A stretch of DNA of 64,000 nucleotides from DATARH01 sp963789255. Lineage in GTDB: Bacteria; Pseudomonadota; Alphaproteobacteria; ATCC43930; CGMCC-115725. Positions 46,150 to 54,766 of this stretch are shown here, one piece after another; position 1 is the stretch's first letter, and the number at the start of each line of letters is the position of its first letter. Both the position numbers and the translations under genes were made by a program. The notes under the pieces are model-generated. The model made no database searches and had not been told where the DNA came from. It saw only the letters and a list, made by a program, of their open reading frames with translations. Where the stretch lies: positions 62,001 through 126,000 of the forward strand of contig CAWBJW010000003.1 of the NCBI GenBank assembly GCA_963789255.1. Direction: 5' to 3'.

Positions 46150-47286
46150 TCACCCGACCGCGTCGGCCAGGCGCGACAAATGATGGGCGGTGTCGCCGAA
46201 GCTGTGCTCGATGACCATGCACCGGCGGAAATAATGGCCGATTGCGTATTCCTCGGTCATGCCGATGCCGCCATGCAATTGCACCGCGTTCTGCGAGACG
46301 AAGCGCGCGGCCTGACCGACCCCGACCTTGGCCATCGCGATGTTGTGGGCGCGCTCGGCGGCGTCGGGCTCGTCGACCATCATCGCCGCCAGTATCGCCA
46401 TGCTGCGCCCCTGTTCCAGTGACATGAACATCTCGCTGGCGCGGTGCTGCAACGCCTGGTTGTCGCCGATCTTCCGGCCGAACTGCACCCGCGTCTTCAG
46501 GTATTCGAGCGTCATCGCCTGCATCGTCTCCATCGCGCCGACCGCCTCGGCGGCGGTCGCGGCGATGCCGGCCTCGACAACCCGCTCGATGACCGCAAAT
46601 CCGCCGCCGACCTCGCCGAGCACCGCATCGGCGCCGAGTTCGACCCCGCTCAGCGCGATCTCCGCCGCGCGCGTCCCGTCGCGCATCGTGTAGGAGCGGC
46701 GCGCCACCCCCTGTGCCGCGGCATCGACCAGAAACAGCGTGATGCCCTCGCTGTCGTTGCGCCCGCCGGCGGTGCGGGCGCTGACGATCAGCCGGTCGGC
46801 GCTGTCGCCATGCGCGACGACGCTCTTCGCGCCGTCGAGCACCCAGCCGCCGGCTTTCGGGCGCGCAATCGTCAGCACATCGGCGAGATCGTAGCGCGCC
46901 TGGCGCTCGCCATGCGCGATGGCGAGCAGCAGCCGGCCTTCTGCCACTTGCGGCAGCAGCGCCCTTTGCATTGGCGCGCTGGCGGCGAGGCGCAGCGCGG
47001 TCCCGGCCAACACGACCGTTGCCAGATACGGCTCCAGCACGAGGGCCCGGCCGAACGCCTCCATGACCAGCATCACGTCGATGCCGCCGCCGCCGAACCC
47101 GCCATGCTCTTCGGCAAAGGGCAGGCCCAAGAGCCCGAGTTCGGCATACCGCGACCACAAGGCCCGGCTCCAGCCATCGGGCCCGGCCTGATAGGCGCGG
47201 CGCTTGTCGAAGGCGTAATGGTCGGCCAAGAGGCGGTCGACGCTGTCGCGCAACAGGCGCTGTTCTTCGCTGAAGTCGAAATCCAT
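46150..47286 (-). CDS. Acyl-CoA dehydrogenase family protein (first of a pair)
   Basis: This 378-residue FAD enzyme has FDFSEEQRLLRDSVDRLLAD, LGLLGLPFAEEHGGFGGGGI, VLDGAKSVVAHGDSADRLIV, RVQFGRKIGDNQALQHRASE and VQLHGGIGMTEEYAIGHYFR. The ATG at 47286 has AAGGAAG upstream. It lies downstream of a second acyl-CoA dehydrogenase on the same strand; such pairs often form a heteromeric enzyme acting on bulky acyl-CoAs. The substrate is unknown. Confidence 0.9.
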   Translation of the reverse strand: MDFDFSEEQRLLRDSVDRLLADHYAFDKRRAYQAGPDGWSRALWSRYAELGLLGLPFAEEHGGFGGGGIDVMLVMEAFGRALVLEPYLATVVLAGTALRLAASAPMQRALLPQVAEGRLLLAIAHGERQARYDLADVLTIARPKAGGWVLDGAKSVVAHGDSADRLIVSARTAGGRNDSEGITLFLVDAAAQGVARRSYTMRDGTRAAEIALSGVELGADAVLGEVGGGFAVIERVVEAGIAATAAEAVGAMETMQAMTLEYLKTRVQFGRKIGDNQALQHRASEMFMSLEQGRSMAILAAMMVDEPDAAERAHNIAMAKVGVGQAARFVSQNAVQLHGGIGMTEEYAIGHYFRRCMVIEHSFGDTAHHLSRLADAVG

Positions 47287-47308
47287 GAACCGCAACTTCC
47301 TTGGAGTC

Positions 47309-47384
47309 GTCATTCCCGCGAAAGAGGGAATCCAGGTGCAAGCGGCACAGCGGTAACCCTGGACCCCCGCTTGCGCGGGGGTGA
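47309..47384. repeat. Inverted repeat between the two acyl-CoA dehydrogenase genes
   Basis: The arms start GTCATTCCCGCGAAAGAGGG and end GCTTGCGCGGGGGTGAC, imperfect inverted copies around a short loop. The element resembles those at 49979-50060 and 51191-51272. It may insulate or stabilise the transcript between the two genes. Confidence 0.65.
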
Positions 47385-47394
47385 CGTTGCTTAC

Positions 47395-48597
47395 TTACAG
47401 CCCCAGCACCGCCTTCGAAACGATGTTCTTCATGATCTCGTTGGTGCCGCCATAGATCGAGGCAGCGCGCAGCATCAGATAGCTGCGCGTCGCCTCGGTC
47501 GCCCACACCGGCCCCAGTTCCGGCTCGTTGCTGAGCGCCGCCAGTTCCCGCGCCCAGTCGGGCATCGATAAGGGGCCGCCGACATCCATCACCAATTCAC
47601 TGGTCGCCTGCAGCAATTCGGTGCCCTTGACCTTGAGCACCGCGGTGAGCGGGTCCTGCTTGCCTTCACCGGCCTTCTGCGCCGACAATACCCGCAACTG
47701 GGTGATCTCCAGCGCCTTGATGTCGGTTTCGAGCTGGGCGATGCGCCGGCGGAACTCGCTGTCCTCGCTCAAGGGCCGGCCGCCCGCGCGCATGTCGGCC
47801 GCCGCCGCCCTGGCGAAGGCGACCCGCTCTTTCGACTTGCCGAGCCGGGCGATGCCGCTGCGTTCGTTGCCGAGGAGGAATTTGGCGACATCCCAGCCCT
47901 TGTTCTCCTCGCCGACGCGCATCTCGACCGGCACCCGCACATCGTCGAAAAACACCTCGTTCAGATGGTGCGTCCCGTCGATCGAGATGATCGGGCGCAC
48001 GGTGATGCCCGGGGTTTTCATGTCGATCAGCAGAAACGAAATCCCCTCCTGGCGTTTGGCGGCCTGCGGATTGGTGCGCACCAGAACAAAGCACCAATCG
48101 GCCATGTGCGCGGTCGAGGTCCAGATCTTCTGGCCGTTGACGACGTATTCGTCGCCCTCGCGCCTGGCGGCGGTCTTCAGCGCGGCGAGATCCGATCCGG
48201 CGCCCGGCTCGGAAAAACCCTGGCACCACCAATCGTCGAGATCGGCAGCGCGCGGCAGAAACCGGCGCTTCTGCTCCTCGCTGCCGAACTGGATCAGCAC
48301 CGGGCCGATCATCGTGATGTTGAAAACCTGCATGTCGGGCGCCGGCGCGAGCTGGTTTTCCTCGAGAAACATCATGCGCTGCACCGGCGTCCAGCCGGGA
48401 CCGCCATGTTCCCGGGGCCAGCTGTAGGCGGCCCAGCCGCGCGCGTTGAGGATGCGCTGCCAGCGGATCGTATCGGCCTTTTGCGGCGAATACCCCAGCC
48501 GCATCCGCTCGCGAATGTCGTCGGGCAGATTGTCCGCGATAAAGCCGCGCAGCTCTTCGCGAAACGCCAATTCGTCCGCGCTGAAGCGAAGGTCCAT
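47395..48597 (-). CDS. Acyl-CoA dehydrogenase family protein (second of a pair)
   Basis: This 400-residue FAD enzyme has DLRFSADELAFREELRGFIA, AAYSWPREHGGPGWTPVQRM, WWCQGFSEPGAGSDLAALKT, YVVNGQKIWTSTAHMADWCF, GITVRPIISIDGTHHLNEVF and the end ASIYGGTNEIMKNIVSKAVL. The ATG at 48597 gives a normal N-terminus. It is probably co-transcribed with the shorter dehydrogenase 109 bp downstream. Confidence 0.92.
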   Translation of the reverse strand: MDLRFSADELAFREELRGFIADNLPDDIRERMRLGYSPQKADTIRWQRILNARGWAAYSWPREHGGPGWTPVQRMMFLEENQLAPAPDMQVFNITMIGPVLIQFGSEEQKRRFLPRAADLDDWWCQGFSEPGAGSDLAALKTAARREGDEYVVNGQKIWTSTAHMADWCFVLVRTNPQAAKRQEGISFLLIDMKTPGITVRPIISIDGTHHLNEVFFDDVRVPVEMRVGEENKGWDVAKFLLGNERSGIARLGKSKERVAFARAAAADMRAGGRPLSEDSEFRRRIAQLETDIKALEITQLRVLSAQKAGEGKQDPLTAVLKVKGTELLQATSELVMDVGGPLSMPDWARELAALSNEPELGPVWATEATRSYLMLRAASIYGGTNEIMKNIVSKAVLGL

Positions 48598-48790
48598 CGG
48601 ACGGGTTCCTCTTTTTTGCCGCAGCGCGGTGCGATTGCTGATGATCGGCTGCATCCGGCCTTCCTGCAACCCTCATTGGCGCGCCGGCAGCCGGATTTGA
48701 GTTTGTTCCATGCCCCGGCTGCCGACGCGCTGGTGCAATGTGCCGCCTGACGATGATAGAGTGACCAACGCCAGCGAGGGGAGATCTGCA

Positions 48791-49969
48791 ATGCCCAGGC
48801 AATACAGGTTGATGTCGGCGGACGGGCATCTCGAGGTGCCGCCGGAGCGCTGGGTGCATCGGGTGCCAGAGAAATACCGCGACCGGGCGCCGCATACGAT
48901 CCACCTGCCGGATGGCGGCGACGCGCTGATGATCGAGGGCCAGCCGCTGCTCGAAGCCAATTTTCTCGATCTGCGCGCCGGCCGCGCCGCCGGCACCTGG
49001 CAGCCGTTCGGCCTCAAGGTCGCCGACGCCGCCGGCACCGGCGGCCCCGAGCAGCGCGTCCGCGAGCAGGACGAAGACGGCATGGATGCCGAGGTCTTGT
49101 TCGCGGCGATGGTGGCGGGGCCGGTCTTCTGGCGCAACATCGCGCATGATCAGGTCTACAAGGCGGTGATCCGGGGCTACAACGACTGGCTCGGCGAAGA
49201 ATATTGCACCGTCGCGCCCGACCGTCTGATCGGCATGGGGGTCATCCCGATCACCAATGTCGATGACGCGATCGCCGAGATGAAGCACTGCAAGAAGCTC
49301 GGCCTCAAAGGCATCCTCCTCGGCGGCCTGCCCAGCGGCAAAGGCTACCCCACTCCCGACGATGATAGGTTCTGGGCCGCCGCGCTCGACATGGAGATGC
49401 CGATCACCGTGCACGTGCAGCTCTACCGCACCGGCGCCCGCGCCAACCAGCCGACGATGAAATATCCGAAGGAAGATCCGGTGGTGATGGCGCGGCTGCG
49501 CCGACCGTTCCTCGAATGGCTGACCAATTTCGGCCTGCCGCCGTCGATCGGCATGGCGCAACTGGTGCTGTCGGGGGTGTTCGAGCGCTTCCCCAAGCTG
49601 AAGGTGTTCTTCGCCGAAACCCGGCTCGGCTGGGTCCCGTTCTGGCTCGAGCACATGGATCTCTGGTACAAGCGCCACATCGGCTGGGCCGAGGACATGC
49701 TCGGCTTCAAGCCATTGAAGGAACTGCCGGCGACCTATGTCCGCGAGAACATCTATTTCACCGTGCAGTACGAGCGCGTCGCGGTCGAGATGCGCCACCA
49801 TGTCGGGGTCGATCACATCATGTTCGCCACCGACTTTCCGCATATCGAGAACGAGTGGCCGAACTCGCGCCCGCTGATCGAGGAGATCTACGAGAACGTG
49901 CCGGCCGACGAGAAATACAAGATGTGGGCCGGCAACGCGGTTAACTACTTCAAGCTCGACGCGGCGTAG
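48791..49969 (+). CDS. Amidohydrolase-2 family metal-dependent hydrolase
   Basis: This 392-residue TIM-barrel protein of the ACMSD/LigW-type amidohydrolase family has QYRLMSADGHLEVPPERW (metal site with Asp-x-His), GMDAEVLFAAMVAG, MPITVHVQLYRTGARANQPT with a metal His, VFFAETRLGWVPFWLEHMD and FATDFPHIENEWPNSR with the catalytic Asp. Family members decarboxylate or hydrolyse aromatic acids. The start ATG at 48791 follows GAGGGGAGA. It probably forms an operon with the NHL-repeat protein downstream. Confidence 0.88.
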   Translation: MPRQYRLMSADGHLEVPPERWVHRVPEKYRDRAPHTIHLPDGGDALMIEGQPLLEANFLDLRAGRAAGTWQPFGLKVADAAGTGGPEQRVREQDEDGMDAEVLFAAMVAGPVFWRNIAHDQVYKAVIRGYNDWLGEEYCTVAPDRLIGMGVIPITNVDDAIAEMKHCKKLGLKGILLGGLPSGKGYPTPDDDRFWAAALDMEMPITVHVQLYRTGARANQPTMKYPKEDPVVMARLRRPFLEWLTNFGLPPSIGMAQLVLSGVFERFPKLKVFFAETRLGWVPFWLEHMDLWYKRHIGWAEDMLGFKPLKELPATYVRENIYFTVQYERVAVEMRHHVGVDHIMFATDFPHIENEWPNSRPLIEEIYENVPADEKYKMWAGNAVNYFKLDAA

Positions 49970-49978
49970 CAACCAACC

Positions 49979-50060
49979 TGTCATCCCGGCGAAGGCCGGG
50001 ACCCATCCGTCAACCGCTTCGCAGGTGGATAAGTGGGTCCCGGCCTTCGCCGGGATGACA
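49979..50060. repeat. Perfect inverted repeat, 27-bp arms
   Basis: The arms at 49979-50005 and 50034-50060 are exact reverse complements, starting TGTCATCCCGGCGAAGGCC, with a 28-bp loop. The element lies in the gap between the amidohydrolase and NHL genes, ending 20 bp before the latter's start codon. Confidence 0.9.
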
Positions 50061-50079
50061 AGCCAAATTGGGGAGAAAC

Positions 50080-51001
50080 ATGGAACCGATCGTCGGCAGC
50101 GGCAAATACACCTACCGGGTGAACGAGGAATGGCAGCAGCCGCCCGAGTGGCTCGAACGTCAAGGCGTGCGCGGTCTCGGTCAATTCGCAGGACCGGGTC
50201 TACTGCTTCAACCGCAATGACGCGCATCCGGTCGTGATCTTCGACCGCGACGGCAAGTTCCTGTCGTCGTGGGGGGCCGGGCTGTTCAAGTTCCCGCATG
50301 CGATCCGCATCGTCCAGGAGGGCGGGCGGGATGTCGTCTGGCTGTGCGACGAACATCTCCAGCAATTCTACAAATTCACGACCGATGGCCATCTGCTGCA
50401 GACGATCGGCAAGAAGGGCGAGCGCTCCGATACCGGCGTGCCGGACGACGATTTCACCTCGGCGGCCTACAAGAAGGTCACTCATGGCGGCGGCCCGTTC
50501 AACCTGCCGACCGACATCGCGTTTGCCCCCTCGGGCGACATCTTCATCACCGACGGCTACGGCAACGCCCGGGTCCACAAATTCTCGCCCGACGCAAAAT
50601 ACCTGTTCTCGTGGGGCGAGCCGGGCACCGCGCCGGGCCAGTTCAACCTGCCGCATGGGGTGTGGATCGACCGGCGCGGCCGCGTGCTGGTTGCCGACCG
50701 CGAAAACGACCGGGTCCAGGTGTTCGACCAGAACGGCAAGCTCCTGACGGTATGGCCGACCAAGCTGATCGGGGTGGCGTTCTTCTATGTCGACGACGAC
50801 GACATCGTCTACGTCCCCGAGCACAATGCCGGCATGATCAGCATCCTGACCCTCGACGGCGAGCGCCTCGCGACCTGGGGCGGCCCGATCCATCGCTCCT
50901 GCCACGGCATCTGGGTCAACTCGCACCACGATCTCTATGTCGTGCAGCCCGGCGAGTGGACCCCGCGGGCGCGCCGCGTCGTCAAATATGAGCGGCAGTA
51001 G
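50080..51001 (+). CDS. NHL-repeat beta-propeller protein, one frameshift
   Basis: From ATG 50080 the protein reads EPIVGSGKYTYRVNEEWQQP. One extra C near 50152 breaks the frame, and from 50153 the next frame continues NVKACAVSVNSQDRVYCFNR, then VVIFDRDGKFLSSWGAGLFK. NHL-type blades follow: FPHAIRIVQEGGRDVVWLCD, NLPTDIAFAPSGDIFITDGY, FNLPHGVWIDRRGRVLVADR, VQVFDQNGKLL and CHGIWVNSHHDLYVV. The repaired length is about 306 residues. No signal peptide is seen. NHL propellers bind protein or RNA or act as lyases; here a partner role to the amidohydrolase is inferred from position. The open frame from 50234 alone would be a truncated call. Confidence 0.83.
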
Positions 51002-51190
51002 CGCCGCTCGCTTTCGTCCGTTCCCGCGAACGCTTGAGCCTGCGCTCCGCCCCTGATGCCGCCGCCGTCGGCGGCCTCTTGGCGGATCTCGCCGTTAAAT
51101 CAGGGCGGCATCGCGCAAAGGGGCTTGCAAAAGCCGCTTTGTGCCGCAGAGCCTGAGCCAAAATGAGTTTAACAATTTCAGCAAGCCACT

Positions 51191-51272
51191 GTCATCCCGG
51201 CGAGCGCGGGAATCCGGGGACGCCAGGGTCGGCGCGGTCAGCCCGGACCCCCGCTTTCGCGGAGGTCACGTG
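51191..51272. repeat. Degenerate GTCATCCCGGCG-family inverted repeat
   Basis: The left arm GTCATCCCGGCGAGCGCGGG pairs imperfectly with CCCGCTTTCGCGGAGGTCAC on the right. It is a worn relative of the perfect element at 49979-50060. Confidence 0.55.
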
Positions 51273-51345
51273 ACCCATTGATATCGCTTATTTCGTTTCA
51301 AGTCAGACGCTTGACGGCCGGCTCTCTCGCGCTTCCTCGGAGCAG

Positions 51346-51374
51346 TTGAATAAGGAAAATGTCTGGGGTAAGAT
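51346..51374 (+). promoter_or_regulatory. Possible sigma-70 promoter of the secreted orphan gene
   Basis: TTGAAT (51346-51351), a 17-base spacer and TAAGAT (51369-51374) match four of six consensus bases at each hexamer. The start codon lies 95 bases downstream of the -10 hexamer, implying a fairly long leader. Confidence 0.35.
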
Positions 51375-51469
51375 GATGGCACGGTACAGGCTGCATAGCT
51401 GATGACCGCTAAGGAAAATCGGACCGGAGGCTATCAAGCCGGTTTTCTCCCACCAAAAGGAGCCAGGAC

Positions 51470-51898
51470 ATGAAGCCGAAATCTCTCGGATTAGCCGCGA
51501 TTGCGTTGACCTGCGCCGTAGGCCTCACCCCCATCCTTTCGGGATCGGCCTTCGCCGGAAGCACGCCGGCCGCGAGCCCGGCGCAACTTCACGCACTGTT
51601 GAAGGGGTCGGGCCCGACAGGCTCGGGGACTGTTGCTGGCGGCGCCAGCCCGGCGATAGCGACGGGCTGGAACTACGGGCATTGTTACGCCGCAATATAC
51701 TACACCCCCGATAATACCAATTATTATGAATACGCCTTCAATGTGGAAGGTAGCTATCTCTACTTTGCGGTCAATTCGCCGCTCGGCTCGCTTGCTGGAC
51801 AGAATATTTCGGCAGCTTGTCGCATGGGACACGAGTACGCCTGGTACGTCGTCAATAGCTCGACGGGCGCCTACAGCGAGATTCAGGTAGGGTTCTGA
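51470..51898 (+). CDS. Small secreted protein of unknown function
   Basis: This 142-residue protein has a clear signal peptide (KSLGLAAIALTCAVGLTPIL, cleavage likely after SAFA) and a Gly/Ser/Pro-rich linker (LKGSGPTGSGTVAGGASPAI). A compact C-terminal domain is rich in Tyr and Asn (WNYGHCYAAIYYTPDNTNYY, GSYLYFAVNSPLG, CRMGHEYAWYVVNS) with two Cys that could form one disulfide. I do not recognise the fold. The start ATG at 51470 follows AAAAGGAG. It stands alone, and its DNA is AT-richer than its flanks. Confidence 0.75.
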   Translation: MKPKSLGLAAIALTCAVGLTPILSGSAFAGSTPAASPAQLHALLKGSGPTGSGTVAGGASPAIATGWNYGHCYAAIYYTPDNTNYYEYAFNVEGSYLYFAVNSPLGSLAGQNISAACRMGHEYAWYVVNSSTGAYSEIQVGF

Positions 51899-52206
51899 GC
51901 CGCGTTTGCGCTGATATTTGACCGAAGCGGGCGTCGCCCGCCATGCGCCCCCGGATCAATTCCGGGGGCGTGTGGCGATCCATGACAACATCCGGTATTC
52001 CCGAAACCGGCACCGGCCGGATAGGGGTGTTACCTGCTGCCGGCTCACCAGAAGAGGGTGAGCGCGGCCACGCTAGCCTCTCTGTGACGCATTCCACGAA
52101 CCGGCGGGCCGTCTGAACCGCCCGGGCGGTTCCGGCCGAAATTTTGCGGCGGGGCCGGTCTCGCAACTCGCCGCCTGGCAAACGTCAACATTTCCGGGCC
52201 GGCAAC
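51899..52206. other. Gene-free spacer with a stem-loop
   Basis: No gene is seen. A perfect 10-bp stem with a 5-base loop (CGCCCCCGGA, TCAAT, TCCGGGGGCG; 51946-51970) lies 48 bp after the secreted-protein stop and may end its transcript, although no T-run follows. The rest has no feature I can support. Confidence 0.5.
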
Positions 52207-52240
52207 AAAAAAGCCGGGGAGGGGTTGCCTCTCCGGCTTT
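52207..52240 (-). terminator. Rho-independent terminator of the YdcH-family gene
   Basis: Read on the minus strand, the stem AAAGCCGGAGAGG pairs with CCTCCCCGGCTTT and is followed by six T residues. It begins 27 bases downstream of the YdcH stop codon. This is the clearest intrinsic terminator in the window. Confidence 0.85.
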
Positions 52241-52267
52241 GTCAGGGCGCGAGCGGAGCCCGGCGCG

Positions 52268-52435
52268 CTACTGTCTCTCCAATTGGAAGATCTCGTCCTT
52301 GATGCGGAGCTTCTGGCGCTTCAGATCGTAGATCGCCTCCTGGTTGGGAAGGGGGCGATGGACCTCCTCATCGATGGCGCGGTCGAGCAAAGCATGCTTT
52401 TCTCTGAGTGCCTCGATGCGATCTTGCACCGACAT
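52268..52435 (-). CDS. YdcH/DUF465 small helical protein (first copy)
   Basis: This 55-residue coiled-coil protein reads SVQDRIEALREKHALLDRAI, then LKRQKLRIKDEIFQLERQ, the DUF465 signature of a helical hairpin with a LKxxKLxLKDEI end. The function of the family is unknown. The ATG at 52435 has GAGGAGG; the longer frame upstream is not supported. A second DUF465 protein is encoded at 54.5 kb. Confidence 0.88.
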   Translation of the reverse strand: MSVQDRIEALREKHALLDRAIDEEVHRPLPNQEAIYDLKRQKLRIKDEIFQLERQ

Positions 52436-52584
52436 GCCTATCCTCCTCGTAGACGCAAACAGCGGCCAATGATAACGCCGAAACGGACCGCCGGCCAGGG
52501 CGTGCATCTCCTTCATCGAGTTTGGTTGCCGGATGCCGGCTTGCCGCGGCCGATCGCACGGCTCTAAGCGAGGGGAGAACCGGG

Positions 52585-53208
52585 ATGCAGCACAAACCGG
52601 GGCGTCAACGCCTGATCGTCGGCATCAGCGGCGCTTCGGGCGCGATCTATGGCGCGCGGCTCCTGGAGCTGCTGCGGCCGTTGCCGGTCGAGACCCATCT
52701 GGTGATGAGCCGGTCGGCCGAGGTGACGCTCGCGCTCGAAACCGGTTTGAAGCCGGCCGATCTGCGCGAGCGCGCCGATGTCGTGCACGCGGCCGGCGAT
52801 CTGGCGGCGCCGATCTCCTCGGGGTCGTTCGCGACGCTCGGCATGATCGTCGCACCGTGCTCGGTGCGCAGCATGGCCGAGATCGCCACCGGCGTGACGA
52901 CGACGCTGTTGACGCGCGCCGCCAACGTCACGTTGAAGGAGCGCCGCCGCCTCGTGCTGATGGTGCGGGAAACCCCGCTCCACACCGGCCATCTGCGGAC
53001 GATGACGGCGCTCTCCGAAATCGGCGCGGTGATCGCCCCGCCGGTCCCGGCCTTTTATGCCAAGCCGCAGAGCCTCGATGAGATGATCGACCAGACCCTG
53101 GGACGCATCCTCGACCTGTTCGGGCTCGACGCCGGAACGGTGCGGCGCTGGGGCGAGCCGGCCGAAGAGGGCGCGCCGCCGCTTCGCGCGAAGCCGCGAA
53201 GCGGTTAG
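52585..53208 (+). CDS. ubiX: Flavin prenyltransferase UbiX
   Basis: UbiX attaches a dimethylallyl group to FMN, making the prenylated cofactor for the UbiD decarboxylase of ubiquinone synthesis. This 207-residue protein has RLIVGISGASGAIYGARLLE, THLVMSRSAEVTLALETGL, PISSGSFATLGMIVAPCSVR and RLVLMVRETPLHTGHLRTMT. The start ATG at 52585 follows AGGGGAGA. It is convergent with the alcohol dehydrogenase (4-bp overlap). ubiD is not in view; a COQ9 protein of the same pathway is at 57.3 kb. Confidence 0.93.
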   Translation: MQHKPGRQRLIVGISGASGAIYGARLLELLRPLPVETHLVMSRSAEVTLALETGLKPADLRERADVVHAAGDLAAPISSGSFATLGMIVAPCSVRSMAEIATGVTTTLLTRAANVTLKERRRLVLMVRETPLHTGHLRTMTALSEIGAVIAPPVPAFYAKPQSLDEMIDQTLGRILDLFGLDAGTVRRWGEPAEEGAPPLRAKPRSG

Positions 53209-54341
53209 TTCTCGCGGATCTGGACGACGACCTTTATCGCATCGTCGATCCTGTCGCGGGCGTATTTGATCGCGGTCGGGACCTCGGCGAGCGGGAAGGT
53301 GTGGGTGTGGATGATCGTGGCATCGAAGCGCTTCTGCGTCATCAGGGCGGCGGCGCGGTGGGTTGCGCTCTTGCCCTCGCCGCGGATCCCGAACACGTAG
53401 ATGTTGTTGCGCACGAGATGGGCCAGATCGACCGGGACCGGCTCGGCGGGGAAGGCGGCGAGGCAAATCCGCCCGCCGCGGTTGACCATTCGCGCCGCCT
53501 CGTTCAGCGCGTTTGGGGCGCCCGAGCACTCGAGCACATATTGCACTCCCTTGCCCCCGGTAATCCGCGTTACCGCGGCAACCGGGTCTTCGCGGCTCAC
53601 ATTCACCACCTCGTCGGCGCCGAGCTGTTTGCCCATTGCGAGCCGGCGGTCGCGCGTGCCGGTGAGGATTACCGGCTGTGCGCCGAGCGCCTTGGCGACC
53701 GCCACCCCCATCAGCCCGATCGGGCCCGGACCGATCACCGCGACCCCCTCGCCGGCAATGATCCCGCCCATCACGTCGAGGCCGTACATCGCCGTGCCCG
53801 CGGTCACCACCAGCGTTGCCTCCGCATCGGTCATGTCGTCGGGGATGGGGACCATCGTGTTGACGTTGTTCACCGCATACTCGGTAAACCCGCCATCGGT
53901 GCTGAACCCGTTGGCGCGATGGCCCTTTTCGCGATAGCCGTAATTGAGGCACGAGGTGTACATGCCTTCGCGGCAGCGCTGGCAGCGGCCACATCCGGCG
54001 TGGATTTCGACGGTGATGCGTTCGCCGATGCCGAACTCGTCGACCCCGGGGCCGAGCTTCACGACCGTGCCCATGTATTCGTGGCCGGGGGTGAAGCCCT
54101 TGTTAAACGGCAGCTCGCCATCGATCATCGCCGGCAACCCGTGCCCGATGATCTCGATGTCGGTCGCGCAGACCGCGATCGCATCCACCCGCACCAGCAC
54201 CTCGGCCGGTCCCGGCTTCGGCACCTTCTTGTCGACGAGCGTCAATTCCTCTGGCCCGCCGAGCACCCAGGCCTTCATCGTTTCCGGGATGCGGTATTCG
54301 TTGCGTCGATGCGATCGCGCGTCGAGCCGAGCCGAAGCCAT
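53205..54341 (-). CDS. Zinc-dependent alcohol dehydrogenase (MDR family)
   Basis: This 378-residue medium-chain dehydrogenase has catalytic-zinc residues in VCATDIEIIGHG and GFTPGHEYMGTVVKLG, structural zinc CGRCQRCREGMYTSC, the Rossmann motif VAVIGPGPIGLMGVAVAKAL and KGVQYVLECSGAPNALNEAA. It probably oxidises a polyol or secondary alcohol with NAD. I chose the ATG at 54341 because AAGGGG lies eight bases before it; ATG 54278 (KAWVLGGPEEL) is a shorter alternative. Confidence 0.9.
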   Translation of the reverse strand: MASARLDARSHRRNEYRIPETMKAWVLGGPEELTLVDKKVPKPGPAEVLVRVDAIAVCATDIEIIGHGLPAMIDGELPFNKGFTPGHEYMGTVVKLGPGVDEFGIGERITVEIHAGCGRCQRCREGMYTSCLNYGYREKGHRANGFSTDGGFTEYAVNNVNTMVPIPDDMTDAEATLVVTAGTAMYGLDVMGGIIAGEGVAVIGPGPIGLMGVAVAKALGAQPVILTGTRDRRLAMGKQLGADEVVNVSREDPVAAVTRITGGKGVQYVLECSGAPNALNEAARMVNRGGRICLAAFPAEPVPVDLAHLVRNNIYVFGIRGEGKSATHRAAALMTQKRFDATIIHTHTFPLAEVPTAIKYARDRIDDAIKVVVQIREN

Positions 54342-54522
54342 CGCAAATCCCCTTGCTGGCGGCACCCGTGCGACTTTCGCGCGGCGGCCGAAGCCGGTCA
54401 ATGCCTCGCCGGCCGCTGCGTCCCTGCCGCTCCGCTGCCGCATGATCGCCGCGCGATGAAATCCGACGCAATTCGTGTTATATCGGACAAAACGGCATCA
54501 ACTCCGGTGCCGTCGCTTTGAC

Positions 54523-54753
54523 ATGATGCGCCAACCGCGCGCCCCAGCGATGGACCTCGACGTTGAAGCCTTGAAGGCCAAGCTCGCCGCTCTCAAGACC
54601 GAGCATCGAGACCTCGATGATGTGATCGCGCGCATCGTCGAGCGCGCCCCGTTCGACCAGCTTCAGGTGCAGCGCCTCAAGAAACGCAAGCTGATGCTGA
54701 AGGACCAGATCTCGAAAGTCGAAAGCGAGCTGCTGCCCGACATTATCGCGTGA
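54523..54753 (+). CDS. YdcH/DUF465 small helical protein (second copy)
   Basis: This 76-residue helical protein has VEALKAKLAALKTEHRDLDD and LQVQRLKKRKLMLKDQISKV, ending ESELLPDIIA. It shares the DUF465 hairpin and LKxxKLxLKD end with the protein at 52.3 kb. ATG 54523 and ATG 54550 are both possible. The role is unknown. Confidence 0.82.
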   Translation: MMRQPRAPAMDLDVEALKAKLAALKTEHRDLDDVIARIVERAPFDQLQVQRLKKRKLMLKDQISKVESELLPDIIA

Positions 54754-54766
54754 TGCGTCGCAATCG

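Larger units (their letters stand above)
51002..51469. other. Gene-free spacer with a repeat and a possible promoter
   Basis: No gene is supported. It holds a GC-rich segment with short inverted pieces (51050-51150), an imperfect inverted repeat at 51191-51272 of the GTCATCCCGGCG family, and a possible promoter at 51346-51374 for the secreted protein. Confidence 0.5.

Noticed and set aside
47666..50929. A 1,087-codon open frame on the minus strand
   Set aside because: It overlaps the acyl-CoA dehydrogenase, amidohydrolase and NHL genes in another frame. Its composition is typical of antisense frames in high-GC DNA.
50234..51001. NHL protein starting at 50234
   Set aside because: The propeller sequence continues upstream to ATG 50080 once one inserted base is removed, so this start is internal.
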